In this document: positions 24,101-30,297 of the stretch, in pieces
How positions within the stretch are numbered: position 1 is the stretch's first letter
How the letters are laid out: each line of letters begins with the position of its first letter
From: Bathynomus jamesi
Taxonomy: Eukaryota > Arthropoda > Malacostraca > Isopoda > Cirolanidae
Assembly (NCBI GenBank): GCA_023014485.1
Contig: JAJOZX010005633.1
Span: 62,001-126,000 of the forward strand
Direction: 5' to 3'
DNA: 64,000 bases
Translations under genes and position numbers: made by a program
Notes under the pieces: generated by a model
What the model was told of the DNA's origin: nothing
Databases searched by the model: none
What the model saw: only the letters and a program-made list of their open reading frames with translations

Positions 24101-27100
24101 GCGACGTCGGGTCCCACGTCCCCCAGGGGCCGAGGAGGCCGGGGGCGATGAGGCCCGACCAGAGTGTGAGGCGACCGGGGCCGCAGGCTTCCCATCTGAG
24201 GGCAAGAAAGCAGGTGGGTCCCTATCGGGACGTGGAATATGGGGGGATCCAGGGGTCGGGGGTCCACTGCAGGTCCATCCGCCGCTGGCGGGGGTCTGGC
24301 AGCGGCGCCACTAGCCTGGGGAAGAGAGGGAGAGGAGGCGTCGGCCAGAAGAGCAGACGGGGTGGGCGAGGGCTGCCGACTACCCTTACCAGACCCAGGG
24401 TCCAAAGAGGTAGTCAGAGGGAGGTCAGGTTCACAAGCCGGGTCGTCAACAAGGTCCATTAGATTTGTAAATGTTTCCAAAAAATGTTATTTTTGTTTCG
24501 CGCCCGGGGCCGCGGGGAACCGATTACCCGGGGCCCAAGGGGACCAAGCGCATGCCGGCGGGGGATGGGTGCCTCGTCCCATGTAGGTACCCCCGTTTCA
24601 AAAGGGGCCCTTGCAGCGTCGAAAGTTCTCCACCTCCGGCAGCAAAGACCAAGGCCCCCCAGGGTCCCAGGCCCGGGCACACCTACCAGCCAACTAGTCT
24701 GGCCCCAGCCATGGGGGCGAGACCCCCAGCGACCAGCCCCGGCAGTCCACGGGGCGCGCGGTGTCGGACCGAGAAGGCAGAAGAAACAGAGGGGGCAAGG
24801 AAGAGGGGAAGACAGGAAAGAGGGGGCTGTAGGATAGCAGGGTATGCTAAAAGTCTACTTCGCAACCGGGCGGGGGACCCGGCAGGGCCCCCAGCCGCGG
24901 CTGACCCCCCTCGCCACATGGAGGCAGGACCCCGCGGGCGATCCACCCCAGAAAGACCGCCCGCGGGGAGGGGGATATATATATATATATATAATGCCTA
25001 GGCAATACGCTGAAAGCAATACGTTGAAAGCCCTCCGGGCTGTATAGAGGGTGGGGTAACAGTCAAGCTCATTTTTTGTGATGGCCTCTCTTCTTTGCAA
25101 ACTGTTGTGTGGTAGTGCGTTATCGTGCAAAAGAAGGACGTCTTCCAGTTTTCTCTCTGGTCGAACTCGCTTTATACGTCTCTGGAGTCTCTGTAGGGTA
25201 GCAATATATGCCTCCGAGTTGATTGATTCTCCTTTCTTCATAATGTCTTTCATGTCCCAGAAGATGGTGGCCATAACCTTTCCTGCAGAGGGAGCCATTT
25301 TGAACTTTTCCTTGCGTGGGGAGTCTGCCTGATGCCACTCCATGGATTGGCGTTTTGTTTCAGGTTCAAGTGGTGTACCCAAGTCTCATCCCGTCACAAT
25401 TCGTGAAAGGAAGTCACCCACTTCTGTGACGGATCCAGGAGGGCGGGGTTCAGGTGGTTCGATTGAACCCCCCTAAACCAGAAAGCCCCGCTCTCAAAGC
25501 TAAACGAGTGAACATAAGTTATTTTACAAACAACACTAAAAGCATGTAATATACCCTTTTGTTTCAGATCGTTAGTCGACCCTGTCTTACTTTAATACTC
25601 AAACGTCTAAAAGCAATATTCATTCAAAGTATTTATTCAATAGAATTTTCGGTTTACACTGTCAAGAAGTGTTAAACAGCAACCAAGAATTGACCGATTT
25701 TTTGGTCCATCAAGTTTGGTCCATCCCACGTCAGTGGCAAGGTTTAGTAACTGTATCGTAAACTAAAACAATGACTTTAAAAACTACTTACAGTTACTGA
25801 TCGATTGCTCATGTTAAATTCACTCTCTCTCGTTTTGACAGTGATGAAGAAGGACAATCTACCCCGACTGCAAAGAGGATTTGCAGTAGCGCCAGTGATA
25901 TCGGTAGGAACACGTATCGTACGACAGACTCTCAGAAAACCATTTTTCTTGTTTTGATATATTTTACGATTAAGACTAAAAACTAAAGTAAGCTAAATCT
26001 TATTTAATTTTCTTAATATAATTATAATAGCTCCGCATTTTGTTTTTATTGCAGGTAACCCTGCTTGCCACGCATCGGTACATGATATTGACGTTGGTGC
26101 CCTGTTGCGTCAGAAAATTCCTGTTAGATCTCTGCAACAAACTGAAAAGTTCAATGTCATAACTAACCATTTTCAACCAGGAAAGGATTATTCTTTCCCC
26201 AAAGTGTTTATGAATGGATGTAATCGCTCTTTTCAAAGCTCTTGGCAGCAACGTTATACTTGGCTGGTGTACAGCAAGGAATGCGATGGTGGTTTCTGTC
26301 TCCCATGCATTCTATTTGCTACACGAGAAAACCTTGGTGCTGTCGTGAACAGTCCATTTACACGGTGGACAAAAGTAAGTACGGTGTGCGGTCAACACGA
26401 GAACGCCCTTTACCACGTAGAGGCTATGGTCGCTTATGACAATTTCCTCGCCACAAGTCGAAATCCTGAAAAAAAGTATCCAGGTGCAAATTGAAAGTCA
26501 ACGTACCTACACAATGCACAAAAACAGGGAAGTTATCAAAAATTGTCCATCTTTGTGGCAAACAGTGCACTGCCTTAAGAGGTCACAGAGATGACAGCAC
26601 AGCCGCCCAAGACGCAAACAGGGGCAATTTTCTTGCCTTGCTGAAATTTTGTGTCGATGCTGGTGATGAAATCTTAAAAAAAAACCATTTAGCAACAGGC
26701 CGCGCCAATGCAAGCTATTCCAGTCAATCAATTCAAAACCAAATTATTGGTCTAACTGGGGATCAAATTAGGGATTCGATCATCAAGTTGATAAAAGCAG
26801 CAAAGTTTTTTTTCAGTTCTTTGCGATGAAGTGACAGACAATGCAAATCTTGAACAATTATCGCTTGTTTTGAGGTTTGTTGACAAGAATAATTTCTAGA
26901 TTTTAAAACCACTGAACGCATAACGGCAAGTCATCTCTCAATTGATCCTAGGAAAACTGGAGCAGTGGGGTCTAGACATACCAGACTGCCGTGGACAAGG
27001 GTATGATGGCGCTTCAAACATGTCCGGCCAAGCCCAAGGGGTTCAACGCATAATAGTTCAGCAAAACCCCAAGACAATGTATGTGCATTGCAATTCTCAT

Positions 27101-29479
27101 GTCCTCAATCTCATCATCGTAAAAGCTTGTAGCCTACCATCTGTACGCAATATGGCAGGAACCATAACTGAGATTCCTAACTTTTTCAATTATTCTCCAA
27201 AGCGACAGGTGTGTCTGGAGAAAGTAATAAGCTTGGATCAGCCAGAATCTCAAAAATCAAAAGATCCGAGACCTTTGTCGCACTCGCTGGGTTTCTAGAA
27301 CGCCACGAAGCATACGAAACATTTGTGCTCTTGCTGCCAAACAATTATTAAAGCATTAGAAGTTATTACAAATGAACCACAATACCAGCAGTATAGTTCT
27401 GAAACACATTGGAACTGGGATAGACACACCCCAAAAAGAATACAATTTCTATCACACGTGTTGTTCCTCTCAATTTCTTATTTCCTTGACTGTTGCCATG
27501 AAAACTTTGGCAATCATCAAGCCGTTAAGCATCAAGCTTCAGAAGAAATCAAACGACATCGTGAATGCTTACAACATGATCTCGGACACAGAAAGAGCTG
27601 AAGGAAGTGAGATGACGATGTGTTCAGGGGTAGTATTCGCAAGCTGCGCAGATCAGTTCTGATGTGGGTACTGAACCCAGTGTACCAAGAACAACTGCCG
27701 GACAACAGCACAGACCAAATACTCCTCATGACACACCTGAGGAATATTATCGTCGTACTCTATTTCTTCCTTTTCTGGACCATATTATGCAGATGTCTAC
27801 AAGGTACATTTGTAAAACACGAACTTCTAAAAATCTGACAGTTTTCCGTAACACGGTGGCAACGCCAACCGGTCTGGATCCGCCCCCTGCATTCTCCACC
27901 TAATTAATGAACTCTTTTTGTTATAGATTCGGTCCCACTCAGAAGATGGCTGTTCAATTACTTGGTCTTGTTCCCAGAGTCACCGTTGAGCCAGCAACAG
28001 ACATTACCGTACTGAGATTTCTGTGATGTACGAGTCAGACCTTCCCAGCCCTGGGACTCTTGACATCGAATATATGCGATGGAGGAGAAAGTGGCAGTCA
28101 GAGAACGCCAAACCAGATTTGCTTCAACCTGCATTAAAGGTAGATTATAATTCTTCGTATGCTCCGATTATTTGATATTTAATATTTAATGTAAAATTTT
28201 CTAGCTTAACTCACTTTATCACTTTTTCTTTCCAGGCTTGCGATGCCGATATATTCCCAAACATCAACTGCTTGTTGCGAATTGCTTGCACCATACCCGT
28301 CACTTCTGCTGACAATGAACGTGCCAACAGTACCTTCAAACTTGTAAAGGGGTACCTTAGGACTACTATGTCCACGGAGAGATTGTCGGGCTTGGCGTTG
28401 ATGAGCATTCATTACGACAAGCCCGTGGATTACGAAGCTGTAGTTCAACGGTTGGCTGAACAGTAACCCCGACGAATGGCACTCGTCGATCCAGTCTTTG
28501 AGAGTCGGGAGATTAACTGATATCTCCGTCAACACAAAACTTTGTCAAGAAATATAATAACTTCAATTATATTGATGAACAAATCTAGAATGATAAAGTA
28601 TGATTTTCAAAAGAAATTTAGGTTTTGATATTGTGAAATTTTCGTAAACAGTGTTTCTTTAAGACTTATCACGAATTTTGTCTTTCCTTGTATAATTTTC
28701 TTGCAAATCAATACATAACTTAGATGATGTAAAAGCTAATAAACTTGAACAAACACCCCGCAAATTGCTTAAAAACGCCTTAATTTTCACAATTTTCCGG
28801 GGAAGCATGCCCCCGGACCCCCCTAGAAGTTTTCGGCGCTCGTACCGAACTCCCCTCCAGCAAATCCTGGATCCGCCCTAGCCCTTCTGTCTCGTATCGA
28901 ACCAACGACTCAGAAGCAATTTCTTTTCTTTGGGCTTTGTGATCTTGTCAGTTCGCGAAGAATAAACCGTAAACACACTTTTGAGTATCCCAGTTGCTGA
29001 ATTATCGTATTCACACTTCCTTCACTAATTCCTAGCTCCAGTGATAGCTCCTTTGGTGTGACGCGCAGATTTGATCGAATGATGTGTTAGCACGTTGCAC
29101 AGTGTGAGATGTCACAGCCGATGCCGGGCAACCGCTGCGTGGCTCATCATCAAGGCTGGCTCTCCCTCTCTCCAATGATCTCACATTAGCGTCCAACTGT
29201 GCTTCGATGAACAGCAGCATCTCCGTAAACGTTTTGTAGAAGTTTGTGAATATTTCCAACTGTTTCCTTCTCTGCGGTTAAGGACTCGATAACAGCTCTC
29301 TGTTTACGACGCACATCACCGTCAGACGCCATTTTCGAAACTGCATTAACCATCGGTTTTAAGCAAGGAGGGGAGGTTCAAACTGGAAAAATCCAGTTAC
29401 GGCCCAAAAGACATTTCAGTCCCATGGCCTATTATTTAGCTAAGAAAAAAGGGTGGGGGCAAAATATATTGGAGTGCCC

Positions 29480-29522
<43 letters not shown>

Positions 29523-30270
29523 CATGAACAGCCTAATAGCCAAAGTCCAAAATTATCAATGGGAAGAGGGTTAGTCTTTATCGATAGCATTTATGGTTAT
29601 CAATTACTTTGATAAACTATATAAAAAAATATAAAAATAAAAAGAAACGTCAAGACTGATATTTCGGGACTTGAAGCTTCTAAGCACGATATGCTTTTCA
29701 TTTTTAACTCAGTTTTCGTCACTTTAAAATAAAATAGTGGTTAAATAATTCACTGTTAACACGCAGTCAGTAATGGAGGAGGATAATATTTAAGATAAAT
29801 TTAATGCAACCCGTGTAATTAGTAATTATCGAGAAACTTGTCTTCTTACAAGGTTGATAGATAATGATGATTTTAAGACGAACGAGGGTTTATATATAAT
29901 TTGTTGAAGCTCCAACAGTAAAATCTACCGAGTAAAATTAGATGGAAATTGCGTATAGTTTATTCGACAAAATTAAAAACGAATTTAGGATTTAGTTAAC
30001 TTATACGTAAAAGTAAGATCTTCGTATATTAAGTGAAAAATGAAACTAAAGAATTGATAGACTAGTTCAGAATTCCTCGCAAACAAACAAACCTGTATAC
30101 CTGATCAATAAAATTTCAACGAGGTAATATTGTATTTATTAATCCTCAAAATACCTCAACAACTACCTTAAACAAAAATTTGTCACCTGTTCCCTAAGGA
30201 GATTCAAAATCTTAGTAAAAATGGTATTGTGGTTGTTCCACCGAAGGGCCAGATACCCTTCCTCCTCCAT
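5707..30270 (-). CDS. BTB/POZ and C2H2 zinc-finger transcription factor, whole gene (7 coding exons)
   Basis: Joined minus-strand CDS: 30270-30187, 15748-15563, 8726-8483, 7959-7643, 7533-7318, 6648-6454, 5973-5707. The total is 1509 nt, about 502 residues plus stop, open throughout, with AG and GT at every internal exon edge. Residues 1 to about 120 are a BTB/POZ domain, a dimerisation module, with the arthropod LRWNNH signature. Residues about 125-395 are a low-complexity linker with a KRKR basic cluster and an acidic tract. Residues 396-502 carry four C2H2 fingers, the DNA-binding part. This layout matches arthropod BTB-ZF nuclear regulators such as the lola, broad and tramtrack type; the exact orthologue cannot be named. 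Introns are 14438, 6836, 523, 109, 669 and 480 bp; the two largest are loaded with transposons. A 5' non-coding exon is expected upstream. Alternative 3' zinc-finger exons, common in this family, could lie below 5.7 kb but none was seen. Confidence 0.9.
6454..6648 (-). CDS. BTB-ZF exon 6: linker and most of zinc finger 1
   Basis: 65 residues ending FVCLLCGHTFTRRDNLANHLK. It carries both cysteines (residues 396 and 399) and the first histidine (412) of finger 1; the second histidine comes from exon 7. Acceptor TTTAG ends at 6649 and the donor is a consensus GTAAGT at 6453-6448. The split inside a finger, joined in phase 0, strongly supports joining to the 5973 acceptor. Confidence 0.93.
7318..7533 (-). 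CDS. BTB-ZF exon 5: acidic linker
   Basis: 216 nt, 72 residues. It opens EEVESKPDEE and contains a run of Glu (about 17 acidic residues with one Gly break), encoded by a GAG/GAA purine tract that is a candidate length-variable repeat. It ends SEISTV-side at a GTGAGA donor. An acidic tract between BTB and fingers is common in this class and could act in activation or chromatin contact, which is inference. Acceptor TTTCAG ends at 7534. The plus-strand Ser-rich reading frame here is the shadow of this tract. Confidence 0.85.
7643..7959 (-). CDS. BTB-ZF exon 4: linker
   Basis: 317 nt encoding about 106 residues of polar, Lys/Asn/Ser-rich linker, opening DSMKKEEPPKL. No known domain is seen. Acceptor ACAG ends at 7960 and donor GTGAGG is at 7642. 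Its reading frame is fixed by the split codon from exon 3 and by the following phase-0 exon. It is separated from exon 5 by a short 109-bp intron. Confidence 0.85.
8483..8726 (-). CDS. BTB-ZF exon 3: end of BTB domain and linker
   Basis: It opens GEVHVPQSELGSLLRTAEGL followed by VKGLAVPDD, the C-terminal helices of the BTB fold seen in arthropod BTB-ZF proteins (usual form GEVNVxQxELxxLLxxAExLxxKGL). A Ser/Thr/Pro-rich linker and a basic PVKRKR cluster follow, a plausible nuclear localisation signal. Acceptor CAG is at 8729-8727 and the donor is GTGAGT. The exon is 244 nt and ends after the first base of a codon; exon 4 completes it as Asp. Confidence 0.92.
8760..8870 (+). repeat. Dispersed repeat, second copy of the 1-115 sequence
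   Basis: See 1-115. It lies in intron 2, about 35 bp upstream of the exon 3 acceptor in transcript terms, so it abuts the splice site. Confidence 0.5.
9040..10640 (-). mobile_element. Jockey-like LINE relic (reverse transcriptase)
   Basis: Minus-strand pieces in three frames, in order. From about 10640 an upstream linker (AYISARNRAKSVLRLPK, DFWHLAKK-like). About 10050-9880 includes FAIALDISKAFD (RT motif A region). About 9866-9672 reads VWHKSLISKLPFFGFYPS and NNGVPQSSVLSP (motif B). About 9309-9064 reads LLSLYRSVIRPCMKYA and GGSTHTVLLD (thumb). The YADD segment is degraded or deleted. This arrangement is very like LINEs annotated in decapod crustaceans. Multiple frameshifts; inactive; in sense with the host gene, in intron 2. 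Confidence 0.8.
10660..10737 (-). repeat. tRNA-like SINE head
   Basis: The minus strand reads TAGCCCAGTGGCTAACGC (A-box-like) and, about 30 nt later, GGGTTCAAATC (B box). It ends in TATATA and lacks a convincing cloverleaf acceptor stem, so I call it a tRNA-derived SINE or pseudogene rather than a tRNA gene. Confidence 0.6.
11695..12644 (+). mobile_element. Non-autonomous hAT transposon with perfect 8-bp target duplication
   Basis: 950 bp. Both ends read CAGGCTT-GAAAA (left CAGGCTTTGAAAAATT, right complement CAGGCTTGGAAAATTT). It is flanked by an exact 8-bp repeat CTTAGGAC at 11687-11694 and 12645-12652, the hAT signature. Only the transposase C-terminus remains (see 11846-12226). Removing it restores a continuous SINE. 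Confidence 0.92.
11846..12226 (+). pseudogene. hAT transposase C-terminal dimerisation fragment
   Basis: After a low-complexity start, the frame reads DPLQYWKN, then ARNFLGVTATSAPSESVFS, the conserved hAT dimerisation motif (usual form ATSxPSERVFS). The following helix is out of frame. The N-terminal zinc finger and the catalytic DDE region are absent. Confidence 0.8.
13313..13935. repeat. Foldback element with ~160-bp inverted arms
   Basis: The left arm at about 13320-13485 and right arm at about 13770-13930 are inverted copies with roughly 90% identity over the best part (shared GCAGCGAATTTTAATGAAAA and TAGTTTTGGTCACTGATTTC). The right arm also contains a 22-nt poly(T). The centre holds a CCTAACCAATCGTCAAGGGC segment that recurs at 43.8-44.7 kb. 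Confidence 0.85.
13936..15250. other. Intron 2 stretch, no clear feature
   Basis: AT-rich intronic DNA. Plus-strand pieces between about 13980 and 14930 look like a badly decayed coding remnant (several short open segments), but I recognise no family. Confidence 0.4.
15253..15500. repeat. MITE-like foldback element
   Basis: The start (TATGTTGGCGGCAATGAGC) and the end (GCTTATTGCCGCTAACATA) are inverted copies over about 65 bp, including GGCATTAAG and CCTAGGCAATA segments. Total about 250 bp. Part of its arm recurs at 24992-25030. It lies just beyond the exon 2 donor. Confidence 0.8.
15563..15748 (-). CDS. BTB-ZF exon 2: BTB domain core
   Basis: It encodes 62 residues with the BTB core: a TDVSLACGG strand, the PAHKFVLSTCSDYFKEMF helix pair, then HPVVFMKDV and a LLDFMYK helix. 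The D, H and K of the D...AHK motif, conserved in the dimer core, are present. Acceptor AG is at 15750-15749 and donor GT at 15562-15561; both exon ends are phase 0. The exon is squeezed between a foldback repeat about 60 bp past its donor and a small hairpin element about 70 bp before its acceptor. Confidence 0.93.
15790..15945. repeat. (TA)n and a ~115-bp hairpin element
   Basis: After a (TA)n at 15791-15814, two arms (CTAGAAACATAGGAACTATG... and ...CATAGTGCCTATGTTTCCAT) pair around a TATATATGTATA centre. The outer ends resemble mariner termini (CACAGG-GTGAGTCAAAAG). The hairpin starts about 70 bp upstream of exon 2's acceptor. Confidence 0.75.
16080..17480 (-). mobile_element. CR1-like LINE relic (reverse transcriptase)
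   Basis: Minus-strand translation with frameshifts. Near 17470-17250 it has a linker with ALSQMRENSTPGPE and PLFKGGNGTMPRHYR (RT region 0/1). Near 17120-16960 it has SSVPQSTVLVPLLFI (motif B) and CFADDASI (the YxDD equivalent). Near 16310-16150 it has FIPNLRNEIETHWNKRRG, as in CR1-group C-termini. Heavily decayed; inside intron 1. Confidence 0.7.
17507..17540. repeat. (CA)n(TA)n microsatellite
   Basis: CA run then TA run directly abutting the left arm of the SINE hairpin. Confidence 0.9.
17540..17796. repeat. Palindromic (hairpin) tRNA-derived SINE
   Basis: The left arm 17540-17657 is the inverted copy of 17681-17796, differing at about four places. The ~23-bp centre contains the tRNA B box GGGTTCGATTCCC. 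The right arm is the same body as the ordinary SINE at 17876-18045 (shared ACACAAGCGTCGTTC). Confidence 0.88.
17876..18045 (+). repeat. tRNA-derived SINE, full head
   Basis: TGGTGTAGTGGATAGC forms a plausible A box and D arm, and TCGGGTTCGATTCCCGG a good T arm. The anticodon stem pairs but the loop lacks the invariant U33 and the acceptor pairing is poor, so it is a tRNA-derived SINE head and not a tRNA gene. The body runs to the TG/TA repeat at 18048. Confidence 0.75.
18048..18136. repeat. (TG)n(TA)n microsatellite
   Basis: TG about 18048-18076, then TA to 18136; it runs straight into the mariner TIR. Confidence 0.95.
18137..18539 (+). mobile_element. Deleted mariner-like element (403 bp) with TIRs
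   Basis: The TIRs (CAGGGTGGGCCGTAAGTTTC / complement) extend about 33 bp, with TA on both sides. The interior keeps only the transposase C-terminal third: VEWPPRSPDLTPLDFYLWG, whose SPDLTPLD holds the last catalytic aspartate of the mariner DDD/E triad, then the C-terminal helices to NNGNHVEHII. The first two catalytic acids and the DNA-binding domain are missing. Confidence 0.9.
18701..19996 (-). pseudogene. LINE ORF2: RNase H domain and C-terminus
   Basis: A 431-residue frame. RNase H I features: VPVYTDGSRSPAGVAAAVF (first Asp), FSAELFALLEAL (Glu), an Asp after the second helix region, and FCWVPAHVGVSGNEAADRTA (His and last Asp). A CCHC-like end (CASCNDPS then, in the next frame, LTISHILVECP) follows; the frame shifts near 18.87 kb. 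The RNase H marks the element as I-group-like. Confidence 0.9.
19890..21032 (-). pseudogene. LINE ORF2: reverse transcriptase domain
   Basis: A 380-residue open frame. The RT motifs in order are: VVPIPKRDKDPSLPSNYRPI, FFDLQKAYDTT (motif A Asp), GVPQGSVLSVLCFSL (motif B), SLYADDLAIYCSG (motif C, catalytic YADD intact), VRFLGTTLDE, and the thumb to YTSLVQSRIDYGC. All catalytic aspartates are present. A frameshift near 19.97 kb separates it from the RNase H frame, and the upstream linker (21.05-21.64 kb) is in other frames. Confidence 0.92.
21647..22370 (-). pseudogene. LINE ORF2: APE-type endonuclease domain
   Basis: The frames together show the domain: LYLSPNVRPPPDSL (the usual SxYxPP region), MILGDFNSRDPAWVD with the catalytic GDFN, and SGSDHFPVCL with the SDH metal-binding motif at the end. 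Frameshifts occur near 22.0 and 22.2 kb. The endonuclease nicks target DNA for target-primed reverse transcription. Confidence 0.82.
22790..24480 (-). pseudogene. LINE ORF1 (gag-like nucleic-acid-binding protein), frameshifted
   Basis: The start is the ATG at 24480 (METFTNLMDLVDD). A Pro/Ser/Arg-rich region follows, then an RRM-like or conserved stretch (KPLPTNHERLFRAIHGVTG ... RSRSSAETSSLLAIP), then CCHC-like knuckles near 23550-23420. The first knuckle has lost a Cys (RCFQYNRFGH where CxxC is usual); the next in another frame reads CVRCGGPPHPLPC and CTNCHGPHPASSRSC. The reading frame changes near 24.2 and 23.5 kb. ORF1 proteins of this class package the element RNA. Confidence 0.75.
24974..25035. 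repeat. (TA)n and fragment of the 15.25 kb MITE
   Basis: TA run at 24974-24993, then AATGCCTAGGCAATACGC-TGAAAG, the same segment as at 15295-15320. Confidence 0.7.
25425..28880 (+). mobile_element. hAT-family element (ZMYM1-like/TTF-type transposase)
   Basis: Its ends carry inverted CGGATCCAGGA (25430-25440) and TCCTGGATCCG (28865-28875). Similar 8-mers flank it (about CACTTCTG at 25419-25426 and CCCTTCTG at 28882-28889), 7 of 8 matching. Inside, plus-strand pieces encode a transposase of the type annotated as zinc-finger MYM protein 1-like. It interrupts the mariner relic, so it is younger than it. Confidence 0.82.
26051..28466 (+). pseudogene. ZMYM1-like hAT transposase, broken
   Basis: In order: a TTF-type zinc-finger region (26105-26490: FPKVFMNGCNRSFQSSWQ, YSKECDGGFCLPCILFA); then DUF4371-like catalytic parts (26560-26880: FFS-LCDEVTDNANLEQLSL across a frameshift; 26942-27298: DIPDCRGQGYDGASNMSG and YVHCNSHVLNLI); a linker (27323-27903); and after an intron-like gap the C-terminal dimerisation part at 28240-28466 (IPVTSADNERANSTFKLVK, a TSAxxERxFS-type motif). 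At least five frame changes or stops make it a pseudogene. Some gaps may be introns (a GTAAG lies near 26372). Confidence 0.8.
29346..30186. repeat. Intron 1 start with (GT)n at 29483-29521
   Basis: Apart from the 39-bp GT microsatellite, the stretch is AT-rich with no recognised feature. Confidence 0.7.
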
Positions 30271-30297
30271 GGTGACAACCTGTTGCGGTGGAGATCC
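30187..30297 (-). CDS. BTB-ZF exon 1: 5'UTR end and start codon
   Basis: The exon follows a TTTTTTCAG acceptor at 30300-30298, so at least one non-coding exon lies upstream. The start is the ATG at 30270-30268 in a strong context (CACCATGG). An ATG further upstream in the same frame lies in the polypyrimidine intron tract and is not used in this model. The exon encodes 28 residues, including LRWNNHNTIF and a helix ending LLREQ, the first strand and helix of the arthropod BTB domain. It ends at a GTGACA donor in phase 0. Confidence 0.88.

Larger units (their letters stand above)
18554..24973 (-). mobile_element. GC-rich LINE (I/jockey superfamily type), apparently full length
   Basis: The 3' end has a poly(A) tail (T run at about 18554-18567 on the plus strand). 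The 5' end is at a (TA)n run near 24974. The ~6.4 kb holds a 5'UTR (24481-24970), ORF1 with gag-like zinc knuckles, and ORF2 with APE endonuclease, reverse transcriptase and RNase H, the order used by I-group elements. Its base composition (well over 55% GC by eye) is sharply unlike the AT-rich host. Several frameshifts break both ORFs, so this copy is dead but recent enough for long frames to survive. It is in sense with the BTB-ZF gene, in intron 1. Confidence 0.9.
25055..29332 (-). mobile_element. Mariner transposase relic split by a hAT insertion
   Basis: The N-terminal half is at 29332-28889: start MASDGDVRRKQRAVIESL, an HTH region with IHKLLQNVYGD, and GRASLDDEPRSGCP. The second half is at 25424-25060: ETKRQSMEWHQADSP, then the catalytic segment LLLHDNALPHNS (second Asp). 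The last aspartate region is missing where the copy ends at 25055. The two halves join across the hAT at 25425-28880. This is the classic mariner architecture (HTH pair, linker, DDD). Frameshifted; inactive. Confidence 0.85.

Noticed and set aside
18484..24837. Long plus-strand open frames across the GC-rich LINE
   Set aside because: They are antisense shadows caused by high GC and few stop codons. The minus strand carries recognisable endonuclease, RT and RNase H motifs in order.
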